Positions 42,522-51,772 of a stretch of DNA of 64,000 bases are shown piece by piece. The notes under the pieces were generated by a model. The model worked only from the letters and a program-made list of their open reading frames with translations. It had not been told where the DNA came from and did no database searches. The number at the start of each line of letters is the position of its first letter. Within the stretch, counting starts at the first letter, position 1. The stretch is from CAYOWQ01 sp964407695 (GTDB lineage Bacteria > Planctomycetota > Phycisphaerae > Phycisphaerales > SM1A02), in assembly GCA_964407695.1 (NCBI GenBank), contig CAYOWQ010000001.1, positions 496,001-560,000 of the forward strand. Direction: 5' to 3'. Position numbers and translations under genes: made by a program.

Positions 42522-43423
42522 CCCGCGCAGATCACCAACGCTTCGCTCCGCGAGATCGGGTGCAGCCTCGAAAGGTCCGCAACGGGTTGCGGCTTCGCCG
42601 CAAGGACAACTTTGTCGGCGCGCCGTGGCCGGTCTCCTCGCTGATCGCCATGGTAGATCAACGATGCACGCCACAGGCCCGCGAGGAAGGATTCGTGTAC
42701 GCGACAGCGGGACAGGTTGTCTCCATCCTCATTGACGCAGGACGGATTGAAGGTCTTGTGCAGGGGCGGGCAGCCCAACCGTATCGCACGATACTGGAGT
42801 TTCGTACCTTTACCGATGACTCCTGGATTCGACTGATCGAATCAATGGCGGCCGAAGCGGTGTATCCGGCCCGGCTCCTTGCCGGAGAGGTTCCGAGAGA
42901 GATCGAAGAACTCGCGACCTCGCTGGGTCTGACCATGCTTCCGAGCAGTCCGGATGATGTGTCCATCGCCTGCACCTGTACCGAAGCACCGGTCTGCAAA
43001 CACGCGGCCGCGATCCTCTACCACGTGGCGGAGCGAATCCAGCTTGATCCGCGCCTCGTATTCACCCTGCGCGGCATGCAGGCCGAGCACGTGGTCATGC
43101 GTCTGCAGGAGGCACGTTCCATCCGAACCCAGGGGGTTTCGTCAGCGCACAGCCTGCCGGCATCGGCGCGCCGCGGCCAGCCTCGACCCCTCGAAGAGTG
43201 CCTTGGCGAGTTCTGGCGCCCCGGTCCGTCGCTCGAGCATGCAGTTACCGAGGATGCGGCGAGCTTCGCCCCGCATGCCATCCTCCGACGCCTCGGTCCT
43301 TCGCCGATGGGCGGAAAATTTCCGCTCGTCGGGCTTCTCGCGAGCATCTACGACACGGTCCGAGAAGAAGCGCTGCGTCTCGGAGGTGACCAGCGTGACG
43401 AAGATTCGCCACCAGCTGATTGA
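42518..43423 (+). CDS. SWIM zinc-finger protein, partner of the SNF2 ATPase
   Basis: The protein has 301 residues from GTG 42518, overlapping the SNF2 stop by 4 bp. The SWIM motif Cys-x-Cys...Cys-x-His appears as CTCTEAPVCKH at about 151-161. The N-terminal part is basic (PRKVRNGLRLRRKDN). SWIM domains bind DNA or protein and are commonly encoded directly after bacterial SNF2 genes, so the two products probably act together. The stop TGA abuts the stop of the convergent phosphodiesterase-fold gene, again giving TGATCA. Confidence 0.88.
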   Translation: MTRADHQRFAPRDRVQPRKVRNGLRLRRKDNFVGAPWPVSSLIAMVDQRCTPQAREEGFVYATAGQVVSILIDAGRIEGLVQGRAAQPYRTILEFRTFTDDSWIRLIESMAAEAVYPARLLAGEVPREIEELATSLGLTMLPSSPDDVSIACTCTEAPVCKHAAAILYHVAERIQLDPRLVFTLRGMQAEHVVMRLQEARSIRTQGVSSAHSLPASARRGQPRPLEECLGEFWRPGPSLEHAVTEDAASFAPHAILRRLGPSPMGGKFPLVGLLASIYDTVREEALRLGGDQRDEDSPPAD

Positions 43424-44500
43424 TCAGGGCCGATCCGCCGGAATCAGGTCCGCGACAACCGGATAGTGATCCGCGGCATAGCCCGCCGGGGGCGTATCGC
43501 GGCGATAGTCGTACTTGTCACCGGGATACAGCGTGCCGTAGACGAAGGCGCTTCGGGGAATGAAATCGCGATACGCAGCGCTATTCATCAGGATGTAGTC
43601 AAAGACCTTGTTGGATTCGTGAGTTCGATAGAGAAGGCTTTCAGGGTTGCTGTTCTCCGTCGTTCGATAGTCCATGATGTCGACCATCCCGCCGGCCTTA
43701 TAGACCCGGAGAGACTTGTCCCACGGGGCGGCGTTAAAGTCGCCCATCACGATGACATTGCGAGCCGGGCTCGTCGCCATCGCCGTCTCCACCAGTTGCA
43801 TTGTTCGCAGCGCTTCCGCCTCCCGATGCCACGCAAACTTGGGGCCGGCCTTGTGATGCAGCGCGAAAATGCAGAGCTCATAGGCGTCATTGATCTTGAC
43901 GGTCACCATCAGCGGACTCCGCTGATATCCGAACTCCTTCGGCGCATCCGCGGGAACATCCGTCCAGCCCGGTCCCACCTTCTTCATCGAGTGCAGTGCC
44001 TCATGAGTCCAGACCTTTTCCGACGTGATGGGGAATCGGCTCATCACCGAACACTCGACCCCCCGGTAGTAACCCACATCGATGCTTGAGACATAGTCAT
44101 AATGCATTTCGCTCAGGAAGCGATCGCGAAACCATTCCAGCGCCTCTTTCGACTCAACTTCCTCAAGGGCGATGATGTCCGCATCGATATCTCTGATCGC
44201 CTTGGCCAGCGCCTTGAGGCGATCCTCAGGCGTCACATTCTTGATGTCGTCGAACTCGCCGGAGAGCGAGGGATCATCCTTGTCGTCAAAGAGATTCAGC
44301 GTGTTATAGGTTGCAATTCGAATCGCGCCGGCGGTCTTTGGCAGGGGAGTTGCCAGGCCGTATTTGTGGCCGATGGTGGGGTCGGGCCCTGCTGGTGCCG
44401 GCGTCTTCGGTCGAACCGTCGGTGTCGATTGGGCAACGCCCAGGCCTGCGGCGACCAGGAGCGGCACAATCAAAGACATGGCGAAGCGGTAGCGCGTCAT
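43424..44500 (-). CDS. exported endonuclease/exonuclease/phosphatase family protein
   Basis: The protein has 358 residues. A signal peptide (RFAMSLIVPLLVAAGLGVAQS) comes first. The EEP fold follows with IRIATYNTLNLFDD, the metal-binding Glu in IIALEEVES, VIVMGDFNAAPWD (Asp and Asn of the active site) and the final AADHYPVVADL (Asp-His). Substrates in the family range from nucleic acids to phospholipids and inositol phosphates. The exported location and Tyr-rich loops suggest an extracellular nuclease or phosphodiesterase, which is inference. Confidence 0.88.
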   Translation of the reverse strand: MTRYRFAMSLIVPLLVAAGLGVAQSTPTVRPKTPAPAGPDPTIGHKYGLATPLPKTAGAIRIATYNTLNLFDDKDDPSLSGEFDDIKNVTPEDRLKALAKAIRDIDADIIALEEVESKEALEWFRDRFLSEMHYDYVSSIDVGYYRGVECSVMSRFPITSEKVWTHEALHSMKKVGPGWTDVPADAPKEFGYQRSPLMVTVKINDAYELCIFALHHKAGPKFAWHREAEALRTMQLVETAMATSPARNVIVMGDFNAAPWDKSLRVYKAGGMVDIMDYRTTENSNPESLLYRTHESNKVFDYILMNSAAYRDFIPRSAFVYGTLYPGDKYDYRRDTPPAGYAADHYPVVADLIPADRP

Positions 44501-44538
44501 GAAAAGGTCTCCTCTCGAAGCGACGATCCGATTTCAAC

Positions 44539-45891
44539 TCAAACCAGCAGGGTCGCCGGATTCTCAATCAATTGCTTCAGCGTCTGGAGATACTCGGCGG
44601 CCATGGCGCCATCGATGACTCGATGATCAAGCGACAGCGTTGCGGCCATTTCGTGGCCAACCACAATCGAACCATTCCGGACCACCGGTGTCTCAACGCC
44701 GGCACCCACCGCCAGAATCGCAACATTCGGCGGATTGATGATGGCCGTGAAGTTGTCAACGCCATACATTCCCAGATTTGAGATCGTAAACGTGGAGTCG
44801 GCCATGTCTTCGACCGACAAGCCGCGGCCGCGAGCCTTCTCGGCGAGTCCGCGGGTTTCTTCGGAGATCAATCGCAGACCCTTGCGATCGGCGTTGCGGA
44901 TGGTGCCAACAACGAGGCCGCCGCCGCGTTCACGGGGAAGCGAAATGGCCACACCGACGTTGACGTCGGCCTTGATGGTGATGGAGTCGCCATTGAACGT
45001 GGAGTTGAATTCCGGATGGTGATGAATCGCCAGGGCGCAGGCACGCACCAGGAAGTCGTTCACGCTCAATTTCACGCCCTGGGATTCCAGTTGAGCATTC
45101 AAGGTCTTCCGCAGATCCAGCAGCGGGTCAAGATTGAACCGGGTCGTGACCTGGTAGTGGGGGATCGTTGATTTCGACTCGACCAGCCGCTTGGCGATCG
45201 TCTGGCGCATGCCCGAAAGTTGAATCGTCCGCGCTTCAAGCCCACCAGCGCCCAGCGGCATCGTGATCCTGGTTTTCGATGCGGCTGTGCTGGCCGGAGC
45301 CTTGGGGGCGGACTGCATGGCCGACTGTACATCACGCTTGATCACGCGCCCGCCCGGGCCGCTGCCGTGAATGTTCGTCAGATCAAGACCGGCATCCTCT
45401 GCCATGCGGCGGGCAATTGGGCTTACACGCACACGCCCGTTTCCACCGTGCTCGTGCGAGGCCTCGTCGAGTTCGGGGTCGTCGCCTGCGTCTGGGGCGG
45501 CTGGCGGGGCTGCGGTCGTCACGCCGGTCTGATTGCTGGAACCTGCCCCGCCGGTCGCGGGAGTCTTCGCGGCCTGGGTCTTCTCGCCCGCGGCATTTGT
45601 CGAGGACTTGGATGCGGTCGAGGCAGGGGCCTTCACGGATTTGGGGTCTTCACCCACTTCGGCGATCACGGCGATGACCGACCCGATGGGAACCTGCTGG
45701 CCCTCCTTCACCAGAAGCTTTGCGATGGTGCCGTCGTCAAACACCTGCATCTCCATCGTGGCCTTGTCGGTCTCAACGTCGGCCACCACCTGCCCGGACG
45801 ACACCTTGTCACCCTCCTTCACGTTCCACTTGATGATGGTGCCCGCTTCCATCGTGTCGGAGAGGCGAGGCATTGTGAGTTCGATCGACAT
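44539..45891 (-). CDS. pdhC: pyruvate dehydrogenase complex E2, dihydrolipoamide acetyltransferase
   Basis: E2 transfers the acetyl group from lipoamide to CoA. The 450 residues hold one lipoyl domain (about 1-80, lipoyl Lys in ETDKATMEM), an Ala/Thr/Pro-rich linker, a peripheral-subunit-binding domain (VSPIARRMAEDAGLDL, about 155-190), a second linker and the catalytic core ending with His and Asp in DHRVIDGAMAAEYL. It follows pdhA and pdhB on the same strand, 88 bp after pdhB. No E3 (lipoamide dehydrogenase) gene follows; the complex must use one encoded elsewhere. Confidence 0.93.
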   Translation of the reverse strand: MSIELTMPRLSDTMEAGTIIKWNVKEGDKVSSGQVVADVETDKATMEMQVFDDGTIAKLLVKEGQQVPIGSVIAVIAEVGEDPKSVKAPASTASKSSTNAAGEKTQAAKTPATGGAGSSNQTGVTTAAPPAAPDAGDDPELDEASHEHGGNGRVRVSPIARRMAEDAGLDLTNIHGSGPGGRVIKRDVQSAMQSAPKAPASTAASKTRITMPLGAGGLEARTIQLSGMRQTIAKRLVESKSTIPHYQVTTRFNLDPLLDLRKTLNAQLESQGVKLSVNDFLVRACALAIHHHPEFNSTFNGDSITIKADVNVGVAISLPRERGGGLVVGTIRNADRKGLRLISEETRGLAEKARGRGLSVEDMADSTFTISNLGMYGVDNFTAIINPPNVAILAVGAGVETPVVRNGSIVVGHEMAATLSLDHRVIDGAMAAEYLQTLKQLIENPATLLV

Positions 45892-45979
45892 GGCAGGTAG
45901 CTCCGCGTTCGAGGCCGTCAGTTTCCCCCAAGATTATCGGCTCGACCGGCCCCCTCATGCAAACCGGTCCCGGCCGAGG

Positions 45980-46969
45980 TCAGGCATTGTAGGTGCACGC
46001 CCGAACCGCCTCGCAGATCTTGCGGGCATTGGGCAGGTATTCCTGCTCAAGGTTGTAGGCGTAGGGCGTGGGCACATCCGTCGAGTGGACGCGATGAACG
46101 AAATTGTCCAGATCGTCGAAGCAGTGCTGGTGAATCTGAGACGCCACTTCCGAACCCGGCGAGGCGAACGGCCAGGACTGATCCACCACGACGCACGAAT
46201 TGGTCCTGCGGACACTCCGAACCATGGTTTCGATATCGAGTGGGCGAATCGTTCGCCCGTCAATGACCTCGCACTCGATGCCTTCCTTGGCCAGTTCCTC
46301 GGCGGCTTCGAGGCAGAAATAGATCGGTCGGCCGAAGGAGATGATCGTACAGTCGTTGCCTTCACGACGGATCTTCGCCTGGCCGAACGGAATCGTGTAC
46401 TCCTCTTCGGGAACGGGTCCCTTCGTGGAGAGAAGCCGTTCCGACTCAAGGAAGAACACGGGATCGTCATCTCGAATGGCGGACTTCAGAAGCCCCTTCG
46501 CGTCGTACGGATCAAACGGAATGGCCATCTTGAGCCCCGGGACATTGGAGTACAGTCCCTCGACGCACCATGAGTGGGTCGATCCAAGCTGGCCGCCGGC
46601 CCCATCGTTGCCGCGGAAAACGATTGGGCAGCCGAACTGTCCCCCCGACATGAAGAGCATCTTGGGTGCGTTGTTCAGTATGGGATCGGCCGCGACAAGC
46701 GAGAACGACCACGACATGAACTCCACGATGGGCCGCAAGCCCATCATGGCGGCGCCGATGGCCATGCCGGCGAATCCCGATTCGGAGATGGGCGTATCAA
46801 TGATGCGCCGATCGCCGAACTCTTCCAGCATGCCGCGCGAGACCTTGTAGGCTCCGTTGTATTGGGCCACTTCCTCGCCGAGCAGAAACACGCGCTTGTC
46901 TCGGCGCATCTCCTCCGACATCGCTTCGCGCAGGGCGTCTCGAAATTCGATTTCTCGCACGTCACTCAC
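45980..46969 (-). CDS. pdhB: pyruvate dehydrogenase E1 component beta subunit
   Basis: The protein has 329 residues. It carries REIEFRDALREAMSEEM, VFLLGEEVAQYNGAYKVSRG, DTPISESGFAGMAIGAAMMG and the C-terminal IDGRTIRPLDIETM, standard for the E1-beta subunit that completes the TPP site with E1-alpha. Its ATG overlaps the pdhA stop as ATGA. The heterotetrameric E1 decarboxylates pyruvate and acetylates the lipoyl arm of E2. Confidence 0.95.
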   Translation of the reverse strand: MSDVREIEFRDALREAMSEEMRRDKRVFLLGEEVAQYNGAYKVSRGMLEEFGDRRIIDTPISESGFAGMAIGAAMMGLRPIVEFMSWSFSLVAADPILNNAPKMLFMSGGQFGCPIVFRGNDGAGGQLGSTHSWCVEGLYSNVPGLKMAIPFDPYDAKGLLKSAIRDDDPVFFLESERLLSTKGPVPEEEYTIPFGQAKIRREGNDCTIISFGRPIYFCLEAAEELAKEGIECEVIDGRTIRPLDIETMVRSVRRTNSCVVVDQSWPFASPGSEVASQIHQHCFDDLDNFVHRVHSTDVPTPYAYNLEQEYLPNARKICEAVRACTYNA

Positions 46970-48084
46970 GCGGGGCCCCCATCCAGCATCGGTGGAGGAC
47001 TCGTGCCCTTGTAGGGCCCGAATTGCTCCACAAAGACGTCGGTAAAGAGCTCAGAAACGTCCGGGACGGGCGACTCGTCCGCCCACTTCACCGCTTCACG
47101 AACCTGCGTTCGCACATCCTTGTTCATGGCGTCGAAATCGCCCTGGCTGAACGACTTCTGCGTCATCATGAAGCTGGCAAGCCGATTGATGGGATCCTCG
47201 GCCTCGTACTGTTCCTCTTCCTCTCGAGTGCGATACTTTCGCGGGTCCGACATCGAATGGCCCTTGAAGCGATACGTCCGCATGTCCACGAAAGCCGGTC
47301 GCGACGTCTCGCGGCATCGATCCGCCAGCGGCTTCATCCCGTCATACACCGACATCACGTCCATGCCATTGATGACCGCGCTCTCGATGCCGTAGCCGAT
47401 CGCCTTCTTGGCGATTTCGTCACCCATGGTTGTTCCGCGGCCGATCGCCGTGCCCATCGAGTAGCCGTTGTTCTCGCAGATGTAGATCACCGGAAGATCA
47501 AACAATCCCGCCAGATTCATCGCCTCGTGAAAGGCGCCCTGATTGAGCGCTCCATCGCCGAGATAGCAGAGGGTCACACGCGAGTTCTTGCCGCCGCTCA
47601 TGACCTCGTCTTCGTACTTCGTGGCGAAGGCAAGGCCCGCCCCCAGCGGCGTCTGAGCCCCGACGATGCCGTGCCCGCCGAAGAGGTTGTTGGCCTTGTC
47701 GAACATGTGCATTGACCCGCCCTTGCCCTTGGCACACCCGCCGATCTTGCCGAACATCTCCGCCATGCAGTACCGGGGGTCCATGCCGCGCGCCAGGGCG
47801 TGGCCATGGTCGCGGTAGGCGGTCACGACCGGGTCGTCATGTTGAACGGCAGCAATGGTTCCTACCGCGACAGCTTCCTGTCCGATGTACACATGGCAGA
47901 AGCCGCCGATTTTCTTGTCCTGGTACGCCTGCATGCAGCGCACCTCGAACTCTCTGATCAACAGCATATCGCGAAGCCATGCCTTGAGCGTCTCAAGAGG
48001 CAGCTTCGCCGCAAGGCTGGATTCGGCCATTGGCGGGGTGAGGTTCAGGCTGGTTCCGGGATCGGTCACGGCAGTCATCGGCAT
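46966..48084 (-). CDS. pdhA: pyruvate dehydrogenase E1 component alpha subunit
   Basis: The protein has 372 residues. The TPP/Mg motif is GDGALNQGAFHEAMNLA followed by ICENNGYSM. YRDHGHALARG and the phosphorylation-loop-like YRFKGHSMSDPRKYR are present, placing it with E1-alpha of pyruvate/branched-chain dehydrogenases. Linkage with pdhB and a one-lipoyl E2 favours pyruvate. ATG at 48084 or at 48078 could start translation; GGA lies 6 nt before the second. A promoter candidate lies at 48130-48158. It is the first gene of the pdhA-pdhB-pdhC operon. Confidence 0.94.
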   Translation of the reverse strand: MPMTAVTDPGTSLNLTPPMAESSLAAKLPLETLKAWLRDMLLIREFEVRCMQAYQDKKIGGFCHVYIGQEAVAVGTIAAVQHDDPVVTAYRDHGHALARGMDPRYCMAEMFGKIGGCAKGKGGSMHMFDKANNLFGGHGIVGAQTPLGAGLAFATKYEDEVMSGGKNSRVTLCYLGDGALNQGAFHEAMNLAGLFDLPVIYICENNGYSMGTAIGRGTTMGDEIAKKAIGYGIESAVINGMDVMSVYDGMKPLADRCRETSRPAFVDMRTYRFKGHSMSDPRKYRTREEEEQYEAEDPINRLASFMMTQKSFSQGDFDAMNKDVRTQVREAVKWADESPVPDVSELFTDVFVEQFGPYKGTSPPPMLDGGPA

Positions 48085-48129
48085 TCCATGCGCTGTCGGG
48101 CTTGGGGGAACTGGCCGCGACGAGCCATG

Positions 48130-48158
48130 GTTATAGGTTTCGTGCCGAACGGAAGCAA
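48130..48158 (-). promoter_or_regulatory. sigma-70-like promoter of pdhA operon
   Basis: On the minus strand TTGCTT (48153-48158) and TATAAC (48130-48135) are separated by 17 bp. The -10 lies about 45 bp upstream of the pdhA start. It is seen by eye only. Confidence 0.5.
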
Positions 48159-48193
48159 CCGACGCCGTTGCCCGCAGTGGTCAAAGGCCCGCT

Positions 48194-50488
48194 TCAGTCT
48201 CGGCCGTCGGCGATGGCGGATTCCTTGTCGTATTGGAGGGCATTTCCCTGCAGAATGATCAGGCCGGTTTCCAACTGGGGGTCGAGGCCCTTGGAAATCA
48301 GGTCGCGAACATCGGGCCGGGAGGCCGGATTCTTCGGCGGATCGCCTACGACGGTTTCGGGCGCAATGTCGCACTTTTCGCGAAGCTCCAACGCGGCCGT
48401 GATTTGGTCCGGTGTCATGGGCACGACAATGTCGGGATTCACGCCCCAGTCGATCGATCCTGGCTTCTTGTGCACAAGGCGCCCCTTCACGTCGCCCGGC
48501 CGCGGCGGCAGGAGGTAATGCTGCACGGTCAGCTTGAGTTGCGTCATGGCGCCGAAGTTGTGGACAGTCTGCACGCTGCCCTTGCCAAAGGATCGTTCGC
48601 CGACGATTACGGCTCGATCGTGGGCCTGCAGGCACCCTGAGACGATCTCGCTGGCGCTGGCCGATCCCTGATTAACGAGGACCACGAGGGGTAGTGATTT
48701 GTACTTGGCGCTGGTGCGATCGGCGTCCTGCCGGAACACCTCCTGCCCGTCCCGGTCTTCACCGGAAACGATCACACCGCGATCAACGAAGAGATTGCTG
48801 ACCTGGATCGCCGACGTAAGGAGGCCACCGGGGTTATAGCGAAGGTCGAGGATCAGTCCGTTCAGGGCCTTGCCCTCGGCTTCGTCCTGCGCCTCCCTCA
48901 ACGCCTTCAGGAGGTCGGAATAGGAATTCTCGTTGAATGAAGTCATTCGAACGTAGGCAATGCGCTTGACGGGGTCGACCAGCCAATCCCACTCCGGTTC
49001 GCCGGCATCCGTGAGCCCGGTCTTCCACCAGCCATTCACAGACCGGATGGGCACGATCGCTCGCGTCAACGTCACATCGATCAAGCCTTCAACGCCCTCG
49101 CGCTCAAGCCCAAGGACGACGTCCGTGCCCTGTCTACCCATGATCTGATCGACGGCCTTGTTCAGGCTCCACCCAACGGTGGAAACGCCGTTGACGGTGG
49201 CGATCAGGTCGCCGGGCTTGACCCCGCCGCGATGCGCCGGCGAGCCCTCGATCGGGTTGACCACTCGAATGCCGGCACCCTTCTCATCGCCGCGGATGAG
49301 GATGCCGACGCCGGTGAACGATCCTTCAACCTGCTGCTTGAAACGGCGATAGCGCGCCGGCCAGATGATCTCGGTGTAATCATCCGCATATCGCCGCTCA
49401 AGTTCGTTGGTGGCGCCGTCGCCGAACTCGTGGAGGATGACCGAGTCTTCGATATCAATGGTGTCCCGATCGGCCGCCAGCAGGTCGGCAAGGACGGACT
49501 GAAAATCGGATTCCGTCAACGGCTCGCCAAGGCGTCTCCCATGCTCGCCCATCGGGCCAAGACGATCGTTCACGTACTTCTGGACCTTTTCGACCGCCTC
49601 TGTCCAGGCCTGCACCTTTGCGGGATCGCCCAATGACGGAAAGCTCTCGCTCAAGGCGGTCGTGGTGCCGAGTATCTTGACCGCTTCGACGCCGCCCTCA
49701 ATCAGGGGCGTCCAGCCTCCGCCATCAATGTGTTCCTCGGCGGCCTTCCGAAGCACCACCCGGAGCAGGTTTCGATTGATACCGCTGACCTGTTCGTGCC
49801 AGTCATCGTCAGGTGATGGCTGATACTCACCGATCTGGCGCTCGGGGGCGTAGCGGTTGGCATACTCCCGGCTCAGGTCGTGCATCTTGTGCGGAGCAAA
49901 CTGCGCGATCAGGCTGACGCGCCGGGAAGCTTCCTTCAACTTGTCGTCATAATGCAGCCACCGTTCGAACAACTCCGGATGATCCTCGTGCAGCAGCCGC
50001 AATCGCATGAGGAGATCCTGCGAGATGAGCCACTGGCCGTCGGCGTCGGCCTTTTGCTGGGCCTGTTCCGCCTGGTCAATGACGTTGCGGACATCCGGCA
50101 GCTTGATATCAGCCACCCAGTCGTCCGAGACGGTCTGCACCTTGATGGCGGCATTGAGGGCTTCAATGAGCTTCGCATTGCCGCCCTCCAGCTTCTCATG
50201 AAGTTCATTGAGCGCCTTGGTGTGCGCGTCGATTCGTTCCTGTCGCCACTGTTGAACGTGCTCCTGATACCGTGCCACCGAATCGTGGAGCTCCTGAGCG
50301 AATGGGCCCTTGCCCTCGGGGGCCTGGGCGAGCAAGTCCGCCATGCCCTTGGAATCGCCGCTCATCGCGGCTGTCCACAGCGTCTGCGACCAGTTTTCGG
50401 AATGCGCCGCCATCGGCGCCAAGGTGAACAGGATGGCCGCGAACCCCAGGGAGGCGGCACGGAGTCGACGCGTCAGGAAATTCGGCAT
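48194..50488 (-). CDS. C-terminal processing peptidase, S41 family
   Basis: The protein has about 764 residues from ATG 50488, where a signal peptide (FLTRRLRAASLGFAAILFTL) begins. A long helical region (about 40-330) precedes a PDZ domain (about 400-490: GVGILIRGDEKGAGIRV to GRQGTDVVLGLEREG). The S41 core follows with Ser in LVNQGSASASEIVSG and Lys in GERSFGKGSVQTV. It should cleave unfolded or tagged periplasmic proteins near their C-terminus. The helical N-terminal extension is longer than in E. coli Prc or CtpA-type enzymes. It lies upstream of pdhA but is probably transcribed separately. Confidence 0.9.
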   Translation of the reverse strand: MPNFLTRRLRAASLGFAAILFTLAPMAAHSENWSQTLWTAAMSGDSKGMADLLAQAPEGKGPFAQELHDSVARYQEHVQQWRQERIDAHTKALNELHEKLEGGNAKLIEALNAAIKVQTVSDDWVADIKLPDVRNVIDQAEQAQQKADADGQWLISQDLLMRLRLLHEDHPELFERWLHYDDKLKEASRRVSLIAQFAPHKMHDLSREYANRYAPERQIGEYQPSPDDDWHEQVSGINRNLLRVVLRKAAEEHIDGGGWTPLIEGGVEAVKILGTTTALSESFPSLGDPAKVQAWTEAVEKVQKYVNDRLGPMGEHGRRLGEPLTESDFQSVLADLLAADRDTIDIEDSVILHEFGDGATNELERRYADDYTEIIWPARYRRFKQQVEGSFTGVGILIRGDEKGAGIRVVNPIEGSPAHRGGVKPGDLIATVNGVSTVGWSLNKAVDQIMGRQGTDVVLGLEREGVEGLIDVTLTRAIVPIRSVNGWWKTGLTDAGEPEWDWLVDPVKRIAYVRMTSFNENSYSDLLKALREAQDEAEGKALNGLILDLRYNPGGLLTSAIQVSNLFVDRGVIVSGEDRDGQEVFRQDADRTSAKYKSLPLVVLVNQGSASASEIVSGCLQAHDRAVIVGERSFGKGSVQTVHNFGAMTQLKLTVQHYLLPPRPGDVKGRLVHKKPGSIDWGVNPDIVVPMTPDQITAALELREKCDIAPETVVGDPPKNPASRPDVRDLISKGLDPQLETGLIILQGNALQYDKESAIADGRD

Positions 50489-50729
50489 AGGTAAGGAATC
50501 GTGGTGCATGTGGACGAGTGGGTCAAGCGCCAGCAGACGGAACGCTTTCGGCTGCATCGGCCCGCAAACGGCGAGACATTCAACGCCGTTTGAAACTTCA
50601 GGGAAGAACGCGGAACGAGCCCGTTTCTTCCGATCAGACCGGACCTTTGACAATCTTTATACCGTTCGTGCCTTTACCGGGTTCAGACGCATTCTCGGGC
50701 CGGATTCGGCCCTCACGTATACTCCCGCC

Positions 50730-50987
50730 ATGACGTTATGGATCCTTGCCAGCGAGGCGGCCGAGAAGGTACGGATTGGCTTCGCCATGCTCGGCGCATT
50801 GACGTTCGGGTGTGTTCTGGTCATCGTCGGTCTGGCTTGGATGTCGCTGCGTTGGCGAAGAAGAATGAACCGCCGTCCGAGCAGCACGTCCGGCCCGCAG
50901 GTCGACCCCTGGCAGGAGGCGGGTCGAAGGGCTGCAACGATCGGGTCACCCGAACAAGGGCCGACGGAGGCCGGGAGCGATTCATGA
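50730..50987 (+). CDS. small single-span membrane protein, hypothetical
   Basis: The protein has 85 residues. One hydrophobic helix (about 16-38, IGFAMLGALTFGCVLVIVGLAW) is followed by a basic stretch (SLRWRRRMNRRP) and a polar tail. The stop overlaps the start of the short-chain reductase gene as ATGA, which supports it as real and co-translated. No ribosome site is obvious. The function is unknown. Confidence 0.6.
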   Translation: MTLWILASEAAEKVRIGFAMLGALTFGCVLVIVGLAWMSLRWRRRMNRRPSSTSGPQVDPWQEAGRRAATIGSPEQGPTEAGSDS

Positions 50988-51733
50988 CTCGCCGCCCGCT
51001 CGCGGTGGTCACCGGAGCGTCGCGTCGCGTTGGAAGGGCGATCGCGATCGAACTGGCAAGGACCGGCTTCGACCTTCACCTGACATGGAACACGCGCGAG
51101 GCCGACCTGTATGAGACGGCGGAGATCATTCGGACAAACAGTCCTGAATCAGTTCTCACCTGTTCGCGACTTGATTTGGCGAACGCGGATGCAGCCCAGG
51201 AGTGGGCGCAACACGCCGCCGCTCACCTGACCACCATTGACGTGTTGGTCCACAACGCGTCGTCGTATGACCGACTCAATTTCGGCTCGCTGACAGCCAA
51301 CGACGCAGAGCGGCATTTTCGGGTCAATGCGCTCTCTCCCCTCCTTCTCACGCAGGCGGTGAGACCAGCGCTGAGGTCCTCGGTTCTCCCGGGAGGCGGT
51401 GTCGTCGTGTGGTTTTCAGACATTCAGGTTGAGGGCCGGCCGCAGAAGGGGTACGTCAGCTACGGCATGTCAAAGGCAGCTGTCGAGTTCCTCGTGGGGG
51501 CGCTTGCCGTGGAATTGGCGCCCGAGATTCGGGTGTTCGGCGTTGCTCCAGGTGTTGTTGCGTGGCCCGAGGGTACGTCAGAGGCGCAGATTCTGGCCTA
51601 CGAGTCGAAGATTCCTCTCGGGCGAAGCGGCACTCCCGAGGATGCGGCCCGCCTGCTTCGAGCTCTGGTTCTGGAGGCGCCATACCTCACCGGGGAAATC
51701 ATTCGAATCGATGGCGGGCGATGGCTACGATGA
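50984..51733 (+). CDS. short-chain reductase, pteridine reductase (FolM/PTR1)-like
   Basis: The protein has 249 residues. The nucleotide motif is TGASRRVGRAIA, with the Arg-x-Gly spacing typical of pteridine reductases, then VLVHNASSY. The active-site region has an Asp at 146 after Ser145, Tyr160 and Lys164 (YGMSK). The C-terminal APGVVAWPEG and LTGEIIRIDGGRWL are as in FolM/PTR1. It probably reduces dihydrobiopterin/dihydrofolate-type pteridines with NADPH. GGAG lies 7 nt before the ATG. It overlaps the small membrane protein gene by 4 bp. Confidence 0.82.
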   Translation: MTRRPLAVVTGASRRVGRAIAIELARTGFDLHLTWNTREADLYETAEIIRTNSPESVLTCSRLDLANADAAQEWAQHAAAHLTTIDVLVHNASSYDRLNFGSLTANDAERHFRVNALSPLLLTQAVRPALRSSVLPGGGVVVWFSDIQVEGRPQKGYVSYGMSKAAVEFLVGALAVELAPEIRVFGVAPGVVAWPEGTSEAQILAYESKIPLGRSGTPEDAARLLRALVLEAPYLTGEIIRIDGGRWLR

Positions 51734-51772
51734 GACAACGTCCACTTGAAGCACCCAATCTGAGGAGGGACC

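Noticed and set aside
50640..50700. Promoter with TTGACA at about 50647 for the small membrane protein
   Set aside because: No acceptable -10 lies at 15-19 bp spacing on the plus strand.
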